From NCBI GenBank assembly GCA_905234265.1, contig CAJOHJ010000010.1:1-64000 (forward strand): 64,000 bases of DNA, read 5' to 3'. Under the pieces are notes generated by a model, which ran no database searches, was not told where the DNA came from, and saw nothing but the letters and a program-made list of their open reading frames with translations. Origin of the DNA: an uncultured Prevotella sp. Its GTDB lineage: Bacteria > Bacteroidota > Bacteroidia > Bacteroidales > Bacteroidaceae. Of this stretch, positions 43,730-53,443 are shown in pieces (the stretch's first letter is position 1; each line of letters begins with the position of its first letter). Position numbers and translations under genes: made by a program.

Positions 43730-46168
43730 ATGAAGCATACGAATTACCACCTTTTCGACTTTATGGACTTCGACCCGTCGCTCGAGCGCGACGAGGCCCT
43801 GTGGAAGGCTTACGCGCCGACAGACGTCAGGGAATGCAACGGAGACATTGTGGTAACCATCCCATACCAGAAACAGCTGCTGCAGGAGGACATGGCGCCA
43901 GACACTTCTGTCCCACAGCAGACGTTCGACCTGACCATCAGGGCCTACGAGCCTAACATAGTCAGACTGTTCACCAGCATGGCCGGCGACGAGATGACGG
44001 AGAGCGACGACATGCTGGCATTCAGCCCACAACTCAAGCGCGTGCCGCTGAGCATCAGCAGAAGCGCAACAGCAGAAGGAAGCGTAGTGGAAATCAGAAA
44101 AACCACCGCCACCATTGCCAACAATAACACCACCACAGCCGACAAAGGTACCATCGTTGCCGTCATCGACATGCGCCAGCCAGTCACCGACCACTGGAGC
44201 GACCTGCTTCCGCCACCACAGCCGGCGCCGCTGATAAGCATCTATCCTGACGGCGACAAGGCAAAGGCCGTCACGCTGAGCGACGACCACTTCTCGCCGC
44301 CACGCTACGACGCCCTGCCCCTTGGCTTCTGCACCGTAGGCTCGCCCACACTCCCTGCCGTCTCCGCCCCAGGTGCGGCCGCCTCGCCCTCAGTCTCGTC
44401 ATCCACCGCCCCGGCTTCGTCCTCCTCCGCCTCTGGTACAGTAGGCTGCGACTTTGTCGCAGCCCCCAGCTCCGAGCGCGCCACCGTCAGCTTCCGCTGC
44501 GAGGCCGGCGAGTGCTTCGTAGGCACCGGCGAGCGCTTCCGCAAGATGGACCTCAGCGGACAGACATTCCAAATGAAAAACCAGGACGGACAGGGCGTGA
44601 ACAACCGCCGCTGCTACAAGAACATCCCGTTCTTCATGTCAAGCCGCATGTACGGCGCTTTCTTCCACACCAGCGACTACTGCAAGCTGTCGCTGGCAGA
44701 CCATTCTACGCGCAGCGTGCAGTTCATGAACGATTTTGCCACCGTCGACGTGTTCATCATAGGAGGCAGCAATCCCGAGGAAATACTGCGCGGATACCGC
44801 ATGCTCACTGGGTTTCCGCCAAGCGTGCCGCTGTGGTCGCTGGGAATATGGATGAGCCGCATGACTTACTTCTCCGCCGACGAGGTCAACGGCATCTGCG
44901 ACCGGCTGCGCGCTGAGCATTATCCCTGCGACGTGATACATCTTGACACTGGATGGTTCCGCACCGACTGGCTCTGCGAATGGAAGTTCAACCCGGAGCG
45001 CTTTCCCGACCCCAAGGGCTTCATACAGCAGCTGGCAGCCAAGGGTTTCAAGGTTTCGCTGTGGCAACTGCCGTATGTCGCGCAGGGAGCCGAACAGCTG
45101 GAAGAGGCCAGGGAAAACAAATACATCAGCCAACCGCCCGAGAAAGAAGAGAACACGGCTGGAGCATCGTCAAACTTCTCCGCGCTCGACTATGCCGGGA
45201 CCATCGACTTCACAAACCCTGCTGCCACCGCATGGTACAAGCAACAGTTGCTGAAGCCGCTGCTGGACATGGGCGTGAAATGCATAAAGACCGACTTCGG
45301 CGAAAACATTCACATGGACCATCAGTACCATGCCGCCACTCCCGAACGGCTGAACAACATCTACGCCCTGCTCTACCAGCGTGCGGCCTATGAGGCCACA
45401 AAAGACTGCAGCAATGGCGAGGATGCCATCATCTGGGCGCGGGCTGCATGGGCCGGATGCCAGCGATACCCACTGCACTGGGGCGGCGACTCAGAATCGT
45501 CGTGGGCAGGCATGGCCGGCTCGCTGAAAGGCGGACTGCACTTCGGCCTTTCCGGATTTGCGTTCTGGAGCCACGACGTTCCTGGCTTCCACAGCACGCC
45601 CGATTTCATGAATTCCCCGCTGGACGAGCAGGTCTACGTGCGCTGGACGCAGTTCGGAGTGTTCTCAAGCCACATGCGCTACCACGGAACATGCAAGCGG
45701 GAGCCGTGGCACTACCCGGCGATTGCGCAGACGGTGAAGCGGTGGTGGCGGCTGCGCTACACTCTGATACCATACATTGCCGAACAGGCCGGACAATGCA
45801 CACGCAGCGGTTTTCCCATGGTGAGGGCACTGCTGATGCACCATCCCAAGGACCGCCAGGTGTGGCACATCGACGACGAATACTACTTCGGCAGCGAATT
45901 CCTTGTCTGCCCGGTGATGAACATCCAGAACAGGCGCGACATCTACCTGCCGGAAGGACTGTGGGTAAACTTCTTCACCGGCGAACGGCTGCAGGGCGGC
46001 CGCTGGTATTACGGCGTAGACGTGCCGCTGGAAGACATGCCCGTATTCGTCAGACCGGGAGCTCTGATAAAGATATACCCCGACGCCGTCGACAGCACTG
46101 ACGACATGGACCTCAGCCGTGCCGTAACCATTGAAATCACTAAAGAATACAAGGGACTAAAGATATGA
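43730..46168 (+). CDS. Glycoside hydrolase family 31 (alpha-xylosidase/alpha-glucosidase type)
   Basis: An 812-aa enzyme without signal peptide, so probably cytosolic. GH31 motifs: VFIIGGSNPEEILRGYRMLTG, LWSLGIWMSRMTYFSADEV, CDVIHLDTGWFRTDWLCEW, the nucleophile in KTDFGENI (Asp about residue 522) and the acid/base region HWGGDSESSWAGM, then FWSHDVPGFH. The IWMSRMTY/WKFNPERFPDP pattern is closest to alpha-xylosidases. A Ser/Ala/Pro-rich low-complexity insert (about residues 205-235) interrupts the N-terminal beta domain. The stop overlaps the ATG of a sodium/solute symporter (ATGA), suggesting import and intracellular cleavage of a xylo-oligosaccharide or similar sugar. Confidence 0.9.
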   Translation: MKHTNYHLFDFMDFDPSLERDEALWKAYAPTDVRECNGDIVVTIPYQKQLLQEDMAPDTSVPQQTFDLTIRAYEPNIVRLFTSMAGDEMTESDDMLAFSPQLKRVPLSISRSATAEGSVVEIRKTTATIANNNTTTADKGTIVAVIDMRQPVTDHWSDLLPPPQPAPLISIYPDGDKAKAVTLSDDHFSPPRYDALPLGFCTVGSPTLPAVSAPGAAASPSVSSSTAPASSSSASGTVGCDFVAAPSSERATVSFRCEAGECFVGTGERFRKMDLSGQTFQMKNQDGQGVNNRRCYKNIPFFMSSRMYGAFFHTSDYCKLSLADHSTRSVQFMNDFATVDVFIIGGSNPEEILRGYRMLTGFPPSVPLWSLGIWMSRMTYFSADEVNGICDRLRAEHYPCDVIHLDTGWFRTDWLCEWKFNPERFPDPKGFIQQLAAKGFKVSLWQLPYVAQGAEQLEEARENKYISQPPEKEENTAGASSNFSALDYAGTIDFTNPAATAWYKQQLLKPLLDMGVKCIKTDFGENIHMDHQYHAATPERLNNIYALLYQRAAYEATKDCSNGEDAIIWARAAWAGCQRYPLHWGGDSESSWAGMAGSLKGGLHFGLSGFAFWSHDVPGFHSTPDFMNSPLDEQVYVRWTQFGVFSSHMRYHGTCKREPWHYPAIAQTVKRWWRLRYTLIPYIAEQAGQCTRSGFPMVRALLMHHPKDRQVWHIDDEYYFGSEFLVCPVMNIQNRRDIYLPEGLWVNFFTGERLQGGRWYYGVDVPLEDMPVFVRPGALIKIYPDAVDSTDDMDLSRAVTIEITKEYKGLKI

Positions 46169-47748
46169 ACACGCACTACATGCAGGGACTGGACTGGCTG
46201 ATTCTCGCAGTCTACTTCGCAATACTCATTGCCATCGGAGTATGGGCAAGCACTAAGCGCAAGAAGAACAGCGCACTGTTTCTGGCAGAACACTCGCTCA
46301 GATGGCATCACATCGGCTTCTCCATGTGGGGTACCAACGTGGGACCGTCGATGCTCATTGCCTCTGCGTCGGCCGGCTTCACCACGGGCATCGTCAGCGG
46401 AAACTATGCATGGTACGCCTTCGTGTTCATTGCACTGCTGGCATTCGTTTTTGCACCGCGCTACTTAGGTGCAAAGGTACACACGCTGCCTGAGTTCATG
46501 GGACTGCGCTTCGGGCAGTCCACGCGAAACATTCTGGCATGGTACACCATAGTCACCATCATTATCTCATGGCTTGCGCTGACGCTGTTTGCCGGAGGCA
46601 TACTGATACGGCAGGTGTTCGACATCCCGATGTGGACGTCGGCACTGGTGCTGCTCGTCATTTCAGCGTTCTTCACCATGCTGGGAGGCCTGAAGGCGGT
46701 GGCATATACTAACGTCTACCAGATGATACTGCTCATCGTGGTGTCGCTGGTGCTGGTAATTGTCGGCCTCGACAGGGTCGGCGGCATTTCAGCCCTTGTC
46801 GCCAGAGTGCCTGCCGACTACTGGGTGATGTTCAAGCCAAACAGCGACGAGGCATTCCCCTGGCTGCCGATAGTGCTGGGCTACCCGGTGATGGGTGTCT
46901 GGTTCTGGTGTACCGACCAGAGCATGGTGCAGCCGGTGCTGGCAGCACGCAACCTGCGCGAGGGACAGCTGGGAACAAACTTCACCGGATGGCTGAAGAT
47001 ACTGGACGTGGCTCTCTACATACTGCCGGGCATCATCTGCTTCGCGCTCTTCGGCGACACGCTGGAAAACCCCGACGAGGCATATCTTACGATGGTCGAG
47101 AACCTGTTCCCGGTGGGAATGGTTGGTCTGGTGTTTGCCGTACTGACGGCCTGCCTGGTGTCTACCATAGGCTCGGCACTGAATGCCCTGTCGACGGTGT
47201 TCACCATGGACATCTATGTAAAGCGCTTCCGCCCGAATGCGTCGCAGCGGCACATCAACTATGTAGGCCGCATGGTGACCGTGGCCGGCGCAGCACTGGC
47301 CATTGTGCTGACGGTGGCCATCGACTCCATAAAGGGCCTGAACCTGTTCAATGTCTTTCAAAGCGTGCTGGGCTTCATAGCACCGCCCATGACTGCAGTA
47401 TTCGTGCTGGGCATCTTCTGGAAGAAGGCGACAACACGCGCGGCAAACTTCACTCTCACCGCAGGAACGGCATTCTGCCTGACGGTTGGCGTGCTTTACC
47501 TGTGGCCGCCAGTGTGGCTCACGTCGTGGCTGGCAGCGACTGGCATTGCCCTACCCCACTTCATGCTGCTGTCGTTCTACCTGTGCGTAATCTTAATGGC
47601 AGCAATGGCTATAATAAGCATCACCGACAAGGACACCACACGCTACGAAATTCCAGCACCGCTCCATGAGCAGTGGTCGCGACTGGCAATAGCCCTGTGG
47701 ATACTGCTGGCTGCGGTAATGACCGGCCTTTACATTTTCTTTAATTGA
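46165..47748 (+). CDS. Sodium:solute symporter (SSS/SGLT family)
   Basis: A 527-aa inner-membrane transporter with about 13-14 helices. SSS signature segments: DWLILAVYFAILIAIGVWAS, SMWGTNVGPSMLIASASAGF, PEFMGLRFGQSTRNILAWYT, GGLKAVAYTNVYQMILLIVV and STIGSALNALSTVFTMDIYV. Closest pattern is the SGLT-like sugar branch. It is coupled to the GH31 gene through an ATGA overlap, so its substrate is probably the sugar that GH31 cleaves. Confidence 0.9.
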   Translation: MNTHYMQGLDWLILAVYFAILIAIGVWASTKRKKNSALFLAEHSLRWHHIGFSMWGTNVGPSMLIASASAGFTTGIVSGNYAWYAFVFIALLAFVFAPRYLGAKVHTLPEFMGLRFGQSTRNILAWYTIVTIIISWLALTLFAGGILIRQVFDIPMWTSALVLLVISAFFTMLGGLKAVAYTNVYQMILLIVVSLVLVIVGLDRVGGISALVARVPADYWVMFKPNSDEAFPWLPIVLGYPVMGVWFWCTDQSMVQPVLAARNLREGQLGTNFTGWLKILDVALYILPGIICFALFGDTLENPDEAYLTMVENLFPVGMVGLVFAVLTACLVSTIGSALNALSTVFTMDIYVKRFRPNASQRHINYVGRMVTVAGAALAIVLTVAIDSIKGLNLFNVFQSVLGFIAPPMTAVFVLGIFWKKATTRAANFTLTAGTAFCLTVGVLYLWPPVWLTSWLAATGIALPHFMLLSFYLCVILMAAMAIISITDKDTTRYEIPAPLHEQWSRLAIALWILLAAVMTGLYIFFN

Positions 47749-47803
47749 GAATTGGGAATTGAGAATTTAGAATTGGAAATTGAGAATTGAGAATTGTGAA
47801 TGA
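47747..47803 (+). repeat. AATTGAGAATTG simple-repeat tract
   Basis: About five degenerate copies of GAGAATTGAGAATT follow the SSS transporter stop. The inverse-strand form of the same tract precedes the iron alcohol dehydrogenase stop at 57427-57482. Confidence 0.75.
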
Positions 47804-47841
47804 ACTATGAAACTTTAGTTCGACGAAGGCAATTATGAACT

Positions 47842-48471
47842 ATGATAAAACTTGGCGATTATAACACACTGCGAATAAGGAAGAACACCGATTTCGGACT
47901 CTATCTTGACGGCGGCGAGGAGGGCGGCAACATTCTGCTGCCTAACCGCTATGTCACACCCGAAATGAAGATTGGCGACGAGATTACCGTCTTCCTATAT
48001 CTCGACCACGAGGAACGCCTCGTAGCAACCACTGAGCATCCGCTGGTGAAAGTCGGCGGCTTCGCGTGGCTGGAATGCACATGGACGAATGAATATGGCG
48101 CGTTCCTCAACTGGGGACTTATGAAAGACCTCTTCTGCCCTTTCCGCGAGCAGAAGCAGCGAATGCAGAAAGGCGGCCGATATTTTGTCTACGTCATGGA
48201 AGACAAAAAGACGCACAGGCTTATGGCTACCGCCAAGGTGGAACGCTACCAGAAGCTGAGCAGCTACGAGCGTGCCGTCGACTTTGCCGACGAGCTGTTG
48301 CACTATCTGCGAGCCAACGGCGGCCATTGCAGCCTTGGCGACAAAAGCCCTGCAGAAGACATTGCACAGCAGTTTGGCATTTCCAAGAAGGTATACAAAA
48401 AGGCCGTCGGCGACCTTTACCGCCAACGGCTTATAGCTATTGAGGACGACGGGATAAGACTGACCGAGTGA
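47842..48471 (+). CDS. CvfB-like S1-domain RNA-binding protein
   Basis: A 209-aa cytosolic protein. N-terminal S1-like barrels (MIKLGDYNTLRIRKNTDFGL, GGNILLPNRYV, FAWLECTWTNEYGAFLNWG) are followed by a winged-helix end (DIAQQFGISKKVYKKAVGDL, YRQRLIAIEDDGIRL), the CvfB/YitL architecture but shorter than the usual ~280 aa, suggesting one missing S1 unit. CvfB proteins bind RNA and affect virulence gene expression in Gram-positives. The role here is unknown. It is preceded by an AATTGAGA repeat tract. Confidence 0.85.
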   Translation: MIKLGDYNTLRIRKNTDFGLYLDGGEEGGNILLPNRYVTPEMKIGDEITVFLYLDHEERLVATTEHPLVKVGGFAWLECTWTNEYGAFLNWGLMKDLFCPFREQKQRMQKGGRYFVYVMEDKKTHRLMATAKVERYQKLSSYERAVDFADELLHYLRANGGHCSLGDKSPAEDIAQQFGISKKVYKKAVGDLYRQRLIAIEDDGIRLTE

Positions 48472-48481
48472 CCGTCAGAAA

Positions 48482-48610
48482 ATTTTATCTCTGCGAGTTA
48501 CAAAATTATCTCAATGACTTACGAAATTATCTCTGTGAGATAAAAAATTATCTTCGTAAGATAAAAAAATATCTCTGTGAGATAATTTCGTAACTCACAG
48601 AGATATTCTT
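48482..48610. repeat. 21-bp-family intergenic repeat array D
   Basis: About six units of mixed orientation (TTATCTCTGCGAGTTACAAA and inverted GAGATAATTTCGTAACTCAC), including back-to-back GTGAGATAA/TTATCTTCG palindromes. It fills the gap between two convergent genes and could form hairpins on either strand. Confidence 0.85.
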
Positions 48611-48630
48611 TCAGATACTAACCAGACTTT

Positions 48631-49542
48631 TTACTGGGCAGCATTCAGGCGCAGCGTCAGTGCAACGTCGTAGTTCTGACCGTCAGCAATCTTCGTGCTG
48701 AACTTCATCACGCAGCGCGTGCCTCTGAACTGCAGGCTGATTGTAGTGTTGTTGTTGAAGAACTTGTTGCCCATGTCGTCGTTTTTCAGCACGAGACGCA
48801 TTTGGCCGTCATTGGTCCATGTCCAGTCGGCAACGTCGGCATCATGATTTGTGTAGACGATTGTGATAAGACCGTTCTTGTCGATGATGACATTCTGGAC
48901 GTTGCGGTTGAAGTCTTCCCTTTCCTTGTCTGAAATCTTGGCACCCTGCTTGATGGCTTCGTTGGCAACAGCATTCAGGTCGCCGTTGTTGAACTCCATG
49001 AAAGCGCGCACGTCACCTTCCAAGTCAAGCACCAGGCCTGTAACGTTCCACTTGCGTGCAACATAGTCCAGAGTGGTATTGCCTGTCTCGTCGCTCTTCT
49101 TTGCCTTTGCAGGCACGGGAGCGGTGGTAGTGAACGTAATAGTCTGTGAGCCGATGGTAATGGTGATGCTGATGGTCACCGTTGTGCTTTCAGTACCGCG
49201 GGCAGTGTAGTCCTGCACAGTACCTCTGGCATTGCCGGAGAGCGTGAACAGGCTATTTGCATACTCGTAGGCAGCCACGATAAACTGGCTCTTACCCGTA
49301 TTGTCTACAACCTCAATCACTGCGTCGCCCGACTCAGTAAAGTTGATGCCCTTGAGCGAATAGCCGCTGGCGTCTGTAGCTGCTACCGGCGTATCGATAT
49401 TGTAGGCCACAGCCTCATTGGCGTACTTCGCAGTAGGAAGAGTAACGGTGTTGTCTGGCTCGTCGCCGTCGTCACTGCTGCAAGCCACATTGCACACTGC
49501 AAGGCAGAGAGCCATTGCATAGTAAAAAATGTTCTTTTTCAT
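48631..49542 (-). CDS. Lipoprotein of unknown function
   Basis: A 303-aa predicted lipoprotein: signal MKKNIFYYAMALCLAVCNVAC with the lipid-attachment Cys followed by SSDDGDE, an outer-membrane or surface export pattern in Bacteroidetes. Beta-rich body (VTISITITIGSQTITFTTTA, LRLVLKNDD, TTISLQFRGTRCVMKFST) suggests one or two lipocalin- or Ig-like domains. I do not recognise the family. It lies 53 bp downstream of an outer-membrane protein gene on the same strand. Confidence 0.75.
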   Translation of the reverse strand: MKKNIFYYAMALCLAVCNVACSSDDGDEPDNTVTLPTAKYANEAVAYNIDTPVAATDASGYSLKGINFTESGDAVIEVVDNTGKSQFIVAAYEYANSLFTLSGNARGTVQDYTARGTESTTVTISITITIGSQTITFTTTAPVPAKAKKSDETGNTTLDYVARKWNVTGLVLDLEGDVRAFMEFNNGDLNAVANEAIKQGAKISDKEREDFNRNVQNVIIDKNGLITIVYTNHDADVADWTWTNDGQMRLVLKNDDMGNKFFNNNTTISLQFRGTRCVMKFSTKIADGQNYDVALTLRLNAAQ

Positions 49543-49595
49543 AGCCGTTTTATGTTTTGATTGTTAATTTCCTTAATTAATTCATAATGCAGACA

Positions 49596-50366
49596 TCACA
49601 GGATGCGGCCGCACAGGCGCAGGCTCATGACTGGATAGACCGTGACTTTTGAAAGAATGTCAAAAACGTTGTTTGCATCGTCGTTGCCTGTATCATCCTT
49701 TCCGAGCTTCTTATAATGGGTGTCGCCAAAGTCATCCTTGGTAGTTGTATATACACCGGGAGAACCCCAGAACTGCACGCCAAGGTCGAAAGCCAGACCG
49801 ATGCGCTTGCGTGGCACAGCACGGCCGAAGCCAATGCCGAGGTAGGGCTTGAACTTATTCACCTTAAGGTCGGCAGAGACGTTACCCTGAGCATCGGAAG
49901 TGATGCGGTAGTCGCCAAGCTTTACGCCAGCAGTGCCATAGTATGCAGGATTGGCAATAAACGGCCCGTCGTTGTAGACAGATATAATCTTGTCGGCACC
50001 GATGAATGCACCTGCAGTAATGCGGAACGAGCTGTTCAGCGAGGGATAGTAGTCGAAGAGCAGCTTGAAGTTAGTCATGTCAAGCTTTCCTTCCAAGTCT
50101 ACCTTGTCCTTGACGAAGATGCCTGCATTGTTAGAGCCTGCATTGACATCAAACTTATACTTGACACTGGGGAAGAAAGACACACCGACGCGTGTTGCAA
50201 AGTGTGTACCCAGCGGTGCGCCAAGATCGATGCCTATACCGTCGGTACCGGCAGAGACGCCAATGCTCACATGGTTAAAGAACCCCATTTCGTCCGGGTC
50301 CAACTGGGCAAAAGACTGTCCCATTCCAAAGACTGCCATTGCACATACTAAGAGTAATTTCTTCAT
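49596..50366 (-). CDS. Outer-membrane beta-barrel protein (porin-like)
   Basis: A 256-aa protein with signal peptide (MKKLLLVCAMAVFGMGQSFAQ). The sequence alternates short amphipathic strands and Gly/Asn turns (VSIGVSAGTDGIGIDLGAPL, HFATRVGVSFFPSVKYKFD) and ends in a strand YPVMSLRLCGRIL, consistent with an 8-10-stranded barrel. The function is unknown. It probably forms a two-gene unit with the downstream lipoprotein. Confidence 0.75.
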   Translation of the reverse strand: MKKLLLVCAMAVFGMGQSFAQLDPDEMGFFNHVSIGVSAGTDGIGIDLGAPLGTHFATRVGVSFFPSVKYKFDVNAGSNNAGIFVKDKVDLEGKLDMTNFKLLFDYYPSLNSSFRITAGAFIGADKIISVYNDGPFIANPAYYGTAGVKLGDYRITSDAQGNVSADLKVNKFKPYLGIGFGRAVPRKRIGLAFDLGVQFWGSPGVYTTTKDDFGDTHYKKLGKDDTGNDDANNVFDILSKVTVYPVMSLRLCGRIL

Positions 50367-50408
50367 AGTCTATATGTTAATGTTAAACGTTAAGAATGTT
50401 TACCATCC

Positions 50409-50417
50409 GCAAAGATA
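50409..50417 (-). promoter_or_regulatory. Promoter -7 box of the outer-membrane protein gene
   Basis: TATCTTTGC on the minus strand, about 43 bp before ATG 50366. Confidence 0.55.
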
Positions 50418-50429
50418 AGTAAAAAAGAA

Positions 50430-50463
50430 ATATGCTCCAAGAAAAAAAGAACATTTTTTGGAG
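50430..50463 (-). terminator. Terminator of asnS
   Basis: Stem ATGCTCCAA/TTGGAGCAT around an A/T-rich loop, followed on the minus strand by ATTTCTTTTTTACTT. An ACACATTATTATATATAT motif lies just upstream (50465-50482). Confidence 0.65.
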
Positions 50464-50530
50464 CATATATATAATAATGTGTCTTGCGTTTGTCTATTCT
50501 GTACAAAACGCCTTGTAAAGAGGGTAATGC

Positions 50531-52012
50531 TTAGAATTCTGCCGACTTTGGCGTGCGTGGGAACGGTATTACGTCGCGAATGTTCTGCATGCCAGTGACA
50601 AACAGTATCAGTCGCTCGAATCCGAGACCGAAGCCTGCATGTGGGCAGCTTCCCCAGCGGCGTGTGTCGATGTACCACCACAGATGAGTCTTGTCCATCT
50701 GACGACGGTCGATTTCAGCCATCAGCTTGTCGTAGCTTTCCTCACGGACGCTGCCGCCGATGATTTCACCAATCTGCGGGAACAGCACGTCGGTACCCTG
50801 CATCGTTGGTCCTGGCGCGACAGCTCCCTTGTAGCCTACGCTGCCATTCTCACCGGTATCGCCGGGCTTGCCGGAGACTCCTGCGTTCTGCTTCATGTAG
50901 AACGACTTGAAGCTTCTCGGATAGTCGGTCATGATGACTGGCTTCTTGAAGTGTTCTTCTACGAGATAGCGTTCATGCTCTGAGGCCAGATCGTCGCCCC
51001 ACTGGCATGGGAATTCGAACTTCTTGCCATTCTTGATGGCTTCCTGCAGGATGTTGATGCCTTCGGTGTACGGCAGTCGCACGAAGGTTTCATTCAGCAC
51101 GCTCTCCAGACGCTCAATAAGCGACTTGTCGATCATCTGGTTGAGGAACTGCAGGTCGTCCTTGCAGTTGTCCAATGCCCAGCGCACGCAATACTTTATG
51201 AAGTCTTCTTCCAGGTCCATCAGTTCCTCCTGGTCAAGGAAGGCAACCTCAGGCTCCACCATCCAGAACTCAGCGAGGTGACGCGGAGTATTGCTGTTTT
51301 CTGCGCGGAACGTAGGTCCAAAGGTGTAGATGGCTCCGAGGGCGGTGGCACCCAGCTCACCCTCCAGCTGTCCGCTGACGGTAAGCGAGGTCTGCTCGCC
51401 GAAGAAGTCGTCGTCGTAGATTATCTTGCCCTGATCGTCCTTCTTCAGGTCGTAGAGGTTCTTTGTGGTCACCTGAAACATGTTTCCTGCGCCCTCGCAG
51501 TCGCTGGCGGTGATGAGCGGTGTGTGGAAATAGTAGAAGCCATGCTCATGGAAGTACGTATGTATTGCCATTGCCATGTTGTGGCGAATGCGCATCACGG
51601 CACCGAAGGTATTGGTGCGCAGGCGCATGTGAGCGTTCTTGCGCATCACCTCAAACGACTGTCCCTTCTTCTGCATCGGATAGGTATTGTCGCAGAGTCC
51701 GTAGATTTCCAGTGTCTTGGCCTGCAGCTCGCTGGTCTGCCCTGCGCCCTGGCTTTCAACGAGAACGCCCGTAGCGCAGATGCATGCACCGGTTGTGATG
51801 TCCTTGAGTGAGGCGTCGGCAGCGAAGTCGCTGACCACACTGACTGTTGCCGGGTCGACAACTATCTGCACGTTCTTGATGGTAGAGCCATCGTTGAGTG
51901 CAATAAAGTCGACGGCCTTACTCGAGCGGTGAGTGCGCACCCAGCCCTTGACACAAACCTCTTTGCCAAAATCGGTACTCTTCAGTACGTCAATTATCTT
52001 TGTTCTTTTCAT
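50531..52012 (-). CDS. asnS: Asparaginyl-tRNA synthetase
   Basis: Class IIb aminoacyl-tRNA synthetase charging tRNA-Asn; cytosolic. It has the OB-fold anticodon-binding N-terminus ([20 protein letters not shown]), class II motif 1 around the [20 protein letters not shown] region, motif 2 [20 protein letters not shown], and motif 3 [22 protein letters not shown]. It ends [13 protein letters not shown] 52012 is preferred over the upstream codon at 52027. It lies 19 bp after the pseudouridine synthase gene, in the purB-rluB-asnS unit. Confidence 0.97.
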   Translation of the reverse strand: MKRTKIIDVLKSTDFGKEVCVKGWVRTHRSSKAVDFIALNDGSTIKNVQIVVDPATVSVVSDFAADASLKDITTGACICATGVLVESQGAGQTSELQAKTLEIYGLCDNTYPMQKKGQSFEVMRKNAHMRLRTNTFGAVMRIRHNMAMAIHTYFHEHGFYYFHTPLITASDCEGAGNMFQVTTKNLYDLKKDDQGKIIYDDDFFGEQTSLTVSGQLEGELGATALGAIYTFGPTFRAENSNTPRHLAEFWMVEPEVAFLDQEELMDLEEDFIKYCVRWALDNCKDDLQFLNQMIDKSLIERLESVLNETFVRLPYTEGINILQEAIKNGKKFEFPCQWGDDLASEHERYLVEEHFKKPVIMTDYPRSFKSFYMKQNAGVSGKPGDTGENGSVGYKGAVAPGPTMQGTDVLFPQIGEIIGGSVREESYDKLMAEIDRRQMDKTHLWWYIDTRRWGSCPHAGFGLGFERLILFVTGMQNIRDVIPFPRTPKSAEF

Positions 52013-52031
52013 ATTTCTATGCTCCACTTAA

Positions 52032-53429
52032 TTACTCGTATGCACCCATGCGCAGGCGGTCAACTTCCTCTTCCGTGAGGTAGCGCCAGTCGCCGCGACG
52101 CACGTTTTTCTTGGTGAGTCCGGCAAACTGCACGCGGTCAAGCTTGGTAACCTTGTATCCGAGGCTCTCGAATATGCGGCGCACGATGCGGTTCTTGCCA
52201 GAATGGATTTCTATTCCCACCTGCTTTTTGTCAACGGGGTCGGCATATTCTATAGCGTCAGCCTTGATTTCGCCGTCCTCAAGCTGCACGCCTTCGGCAA
52301 TCTGCTGGAGGTCGTGGGCAGTAACGTTATGGTCGAGGCAGACATGGTAGATTTTCTTTTTCAGATATTTCGGATGCGTAAGCTTTGACGCCAGCTCGCC
52401 GTCGTTTGTCAGCAGCAGCACGCCAGTGGTGTTGCGGTCAAGACGTCCAACGGGATAGATGCGCTCGCGGCAGGCGTTCTTCACAAGGTCCATGACGGTC
52501 TTGCGCTGCTGCGGGTCGTCGCTGGTGGTTACGTAGTCCTTCGGCTTGTTGAGCAGCACGTAGACCTTCTTCTCCATGACCACCGGCTGGTCGTGGAAGC
52601 GCACTTCGTCGCTGCGCAGCACCTTTGTTCCAAGCTCGGTGACAACATTTCCGTTGACAGTCACCACGCCGGCCTGTATGTATTCGTCGGCTTCACGACG
52701 GCTGCAAACTCCGGCATTGGCAAGGAACTTGTTGAGACGCACCGGCTCGTTGGGGTCGAAGTGTTCCTCCTTGTATTCTATGCGCTTCTTGAGCGAATAC
52801 TTTGCATTCGGGTCGTAGTTGCCGCGCGGACGCTTGTTGAAACCTCCACGCTGCTGGTAGCCGCCCTGCTGGCCGTAGCCGCCACGCTGCTGGTAGCCGC
52901 CCTGCTGGCCGTAGCCGCCACGGGGCTGATAGCCGCCCTGCTGCTGACCGTAGCCTTCACGGCGCTGATAGCCGCCCTGCTGCTGGCCGTAGCCTTCACG
53001 ACGCTGGTAGCCGCCCTGCTGCTGGCCGTAGCCCTCACGGCGCTGATAGCCGCCCTGCTGGCCATAGCCCTCACGACGCTGGTAGCCGCCCTGCTGCTGA
53101 CCGTAGCCCTCACGGCGCTGATAGCCGCCCTGGTGCTGGCCGTAGCCGCCATTATTATTATAGTTGTTGTTGCGGGGCCTGTAGCTGCTGCGCGGCTGAT
53201 AGCCGCCATTCAGCCCACCGCCGAAGCCTTCGGGGCGGAACTCCTCATTGTTGTCATTCTGTCTGTAGTCGCCACCGCCCTGATAAGGACGCACCTGCTG
53301 GTGAATTCGCGGACGCGGCGAGCGTCCCTGGCGGCCTGTGGGCTGATAGCCTCCTTCACGGCCCTCAGCATGCTGCGACTGCTCCTGGGCAGCCGACTCA
53401 GCATTAAATCTTTCGTTTTCTGATTCCAT
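52032..53429 (-). CDS. RluB/RsuA-family pseudouridine synthase with long Gly/Tyr/Gln/Arg repeat N-terminus
   Basis: A 465-aa protein. The C-terminal ~240 residues are the enzyme: S4 domain (VRLNKFLANAGVCSRREADE then YIQAGVVTVNGNVV), LLNKPKDYVTTSDDP and catalytic-Asp motif YPVGRLDRNTTGVLLLTNDG, then HPKYLKKKIYHVCLD and GKNRIVRRIFESLGYKV. It isomerises uridine in rRNA. The first ~215 residues are disordered, with eight tandem units of about 13 residues (GYGQQQGGYQRRE and variants), encoded by DNA repeats at 52840-53160. Such RGG/prion-like tails usually bind RNA or drive condensation, which is inference. ATG 53429 avoids overlap with purB. Confidence 0.9.
   Translation of the reverse strand: MESENERFNAESAAQEQSQHAEGREGGYQPTGRQGRSPRPRIHQQVRPYQGGGDYRQNDNNEEFRPEGFGGGLNGGYQPRSSYRPRNNNYNNNGGYGQHQGGYQRREGYGQQQGGYQRREGYGQQGGYQRREGYGQQQGGYQRREGYGQQQGGYQRREGYGQQQGGYQPRGGYGQQGGYQQRGGYGQQGGYQQRGGFNKRPRGNYDPNAKYSLKKRIEYKEEHFDPNEPVRLNKFLANAGVCSRREADEYIQAGVVTVNGNVVTELGTKVLRSDEVRFHDQPVVMEKKVYVLLNKPKDYVTTSDDPQQRKTVMDLVKNACRERIYPVGRLDRNTTGVLLLTNDGELASKLTHPKYLKKKIYHVCLDHNVTAHDLQQIAEGVQLEDGEIKADAIEYADPVDKKQVGIEIHSGKNRIVRRIFESLGYKVTKLDRVQFAGLTKKNVRRGDWRYLTEEEVDRLRMGAYE
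52840..53160 (-). repeat. Coding tandem repeat (36-39 bp units) in the pseudouridine synthase gene
   Basis: Eight units encode GYGQ(Q/H)QGGYQRRE or PRG/QRG variants. Units differ in size by one codon (QQ versus QQQ), a sign of repeat-number change by slippage or recombination while keeping frame. Confidence 0.9.
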
Positions 53430-53443
53430 AATGTTTTTCCTTT

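Noticed and set aside
52593..53423. Plus-strand ORF of 276 aa opposite the pseudouridine synthase
   Set aside because: It is a shadow of the Gly/Gln-rich coding repeat, giving Ala/Val/Leu-rich low complexity without motifs.
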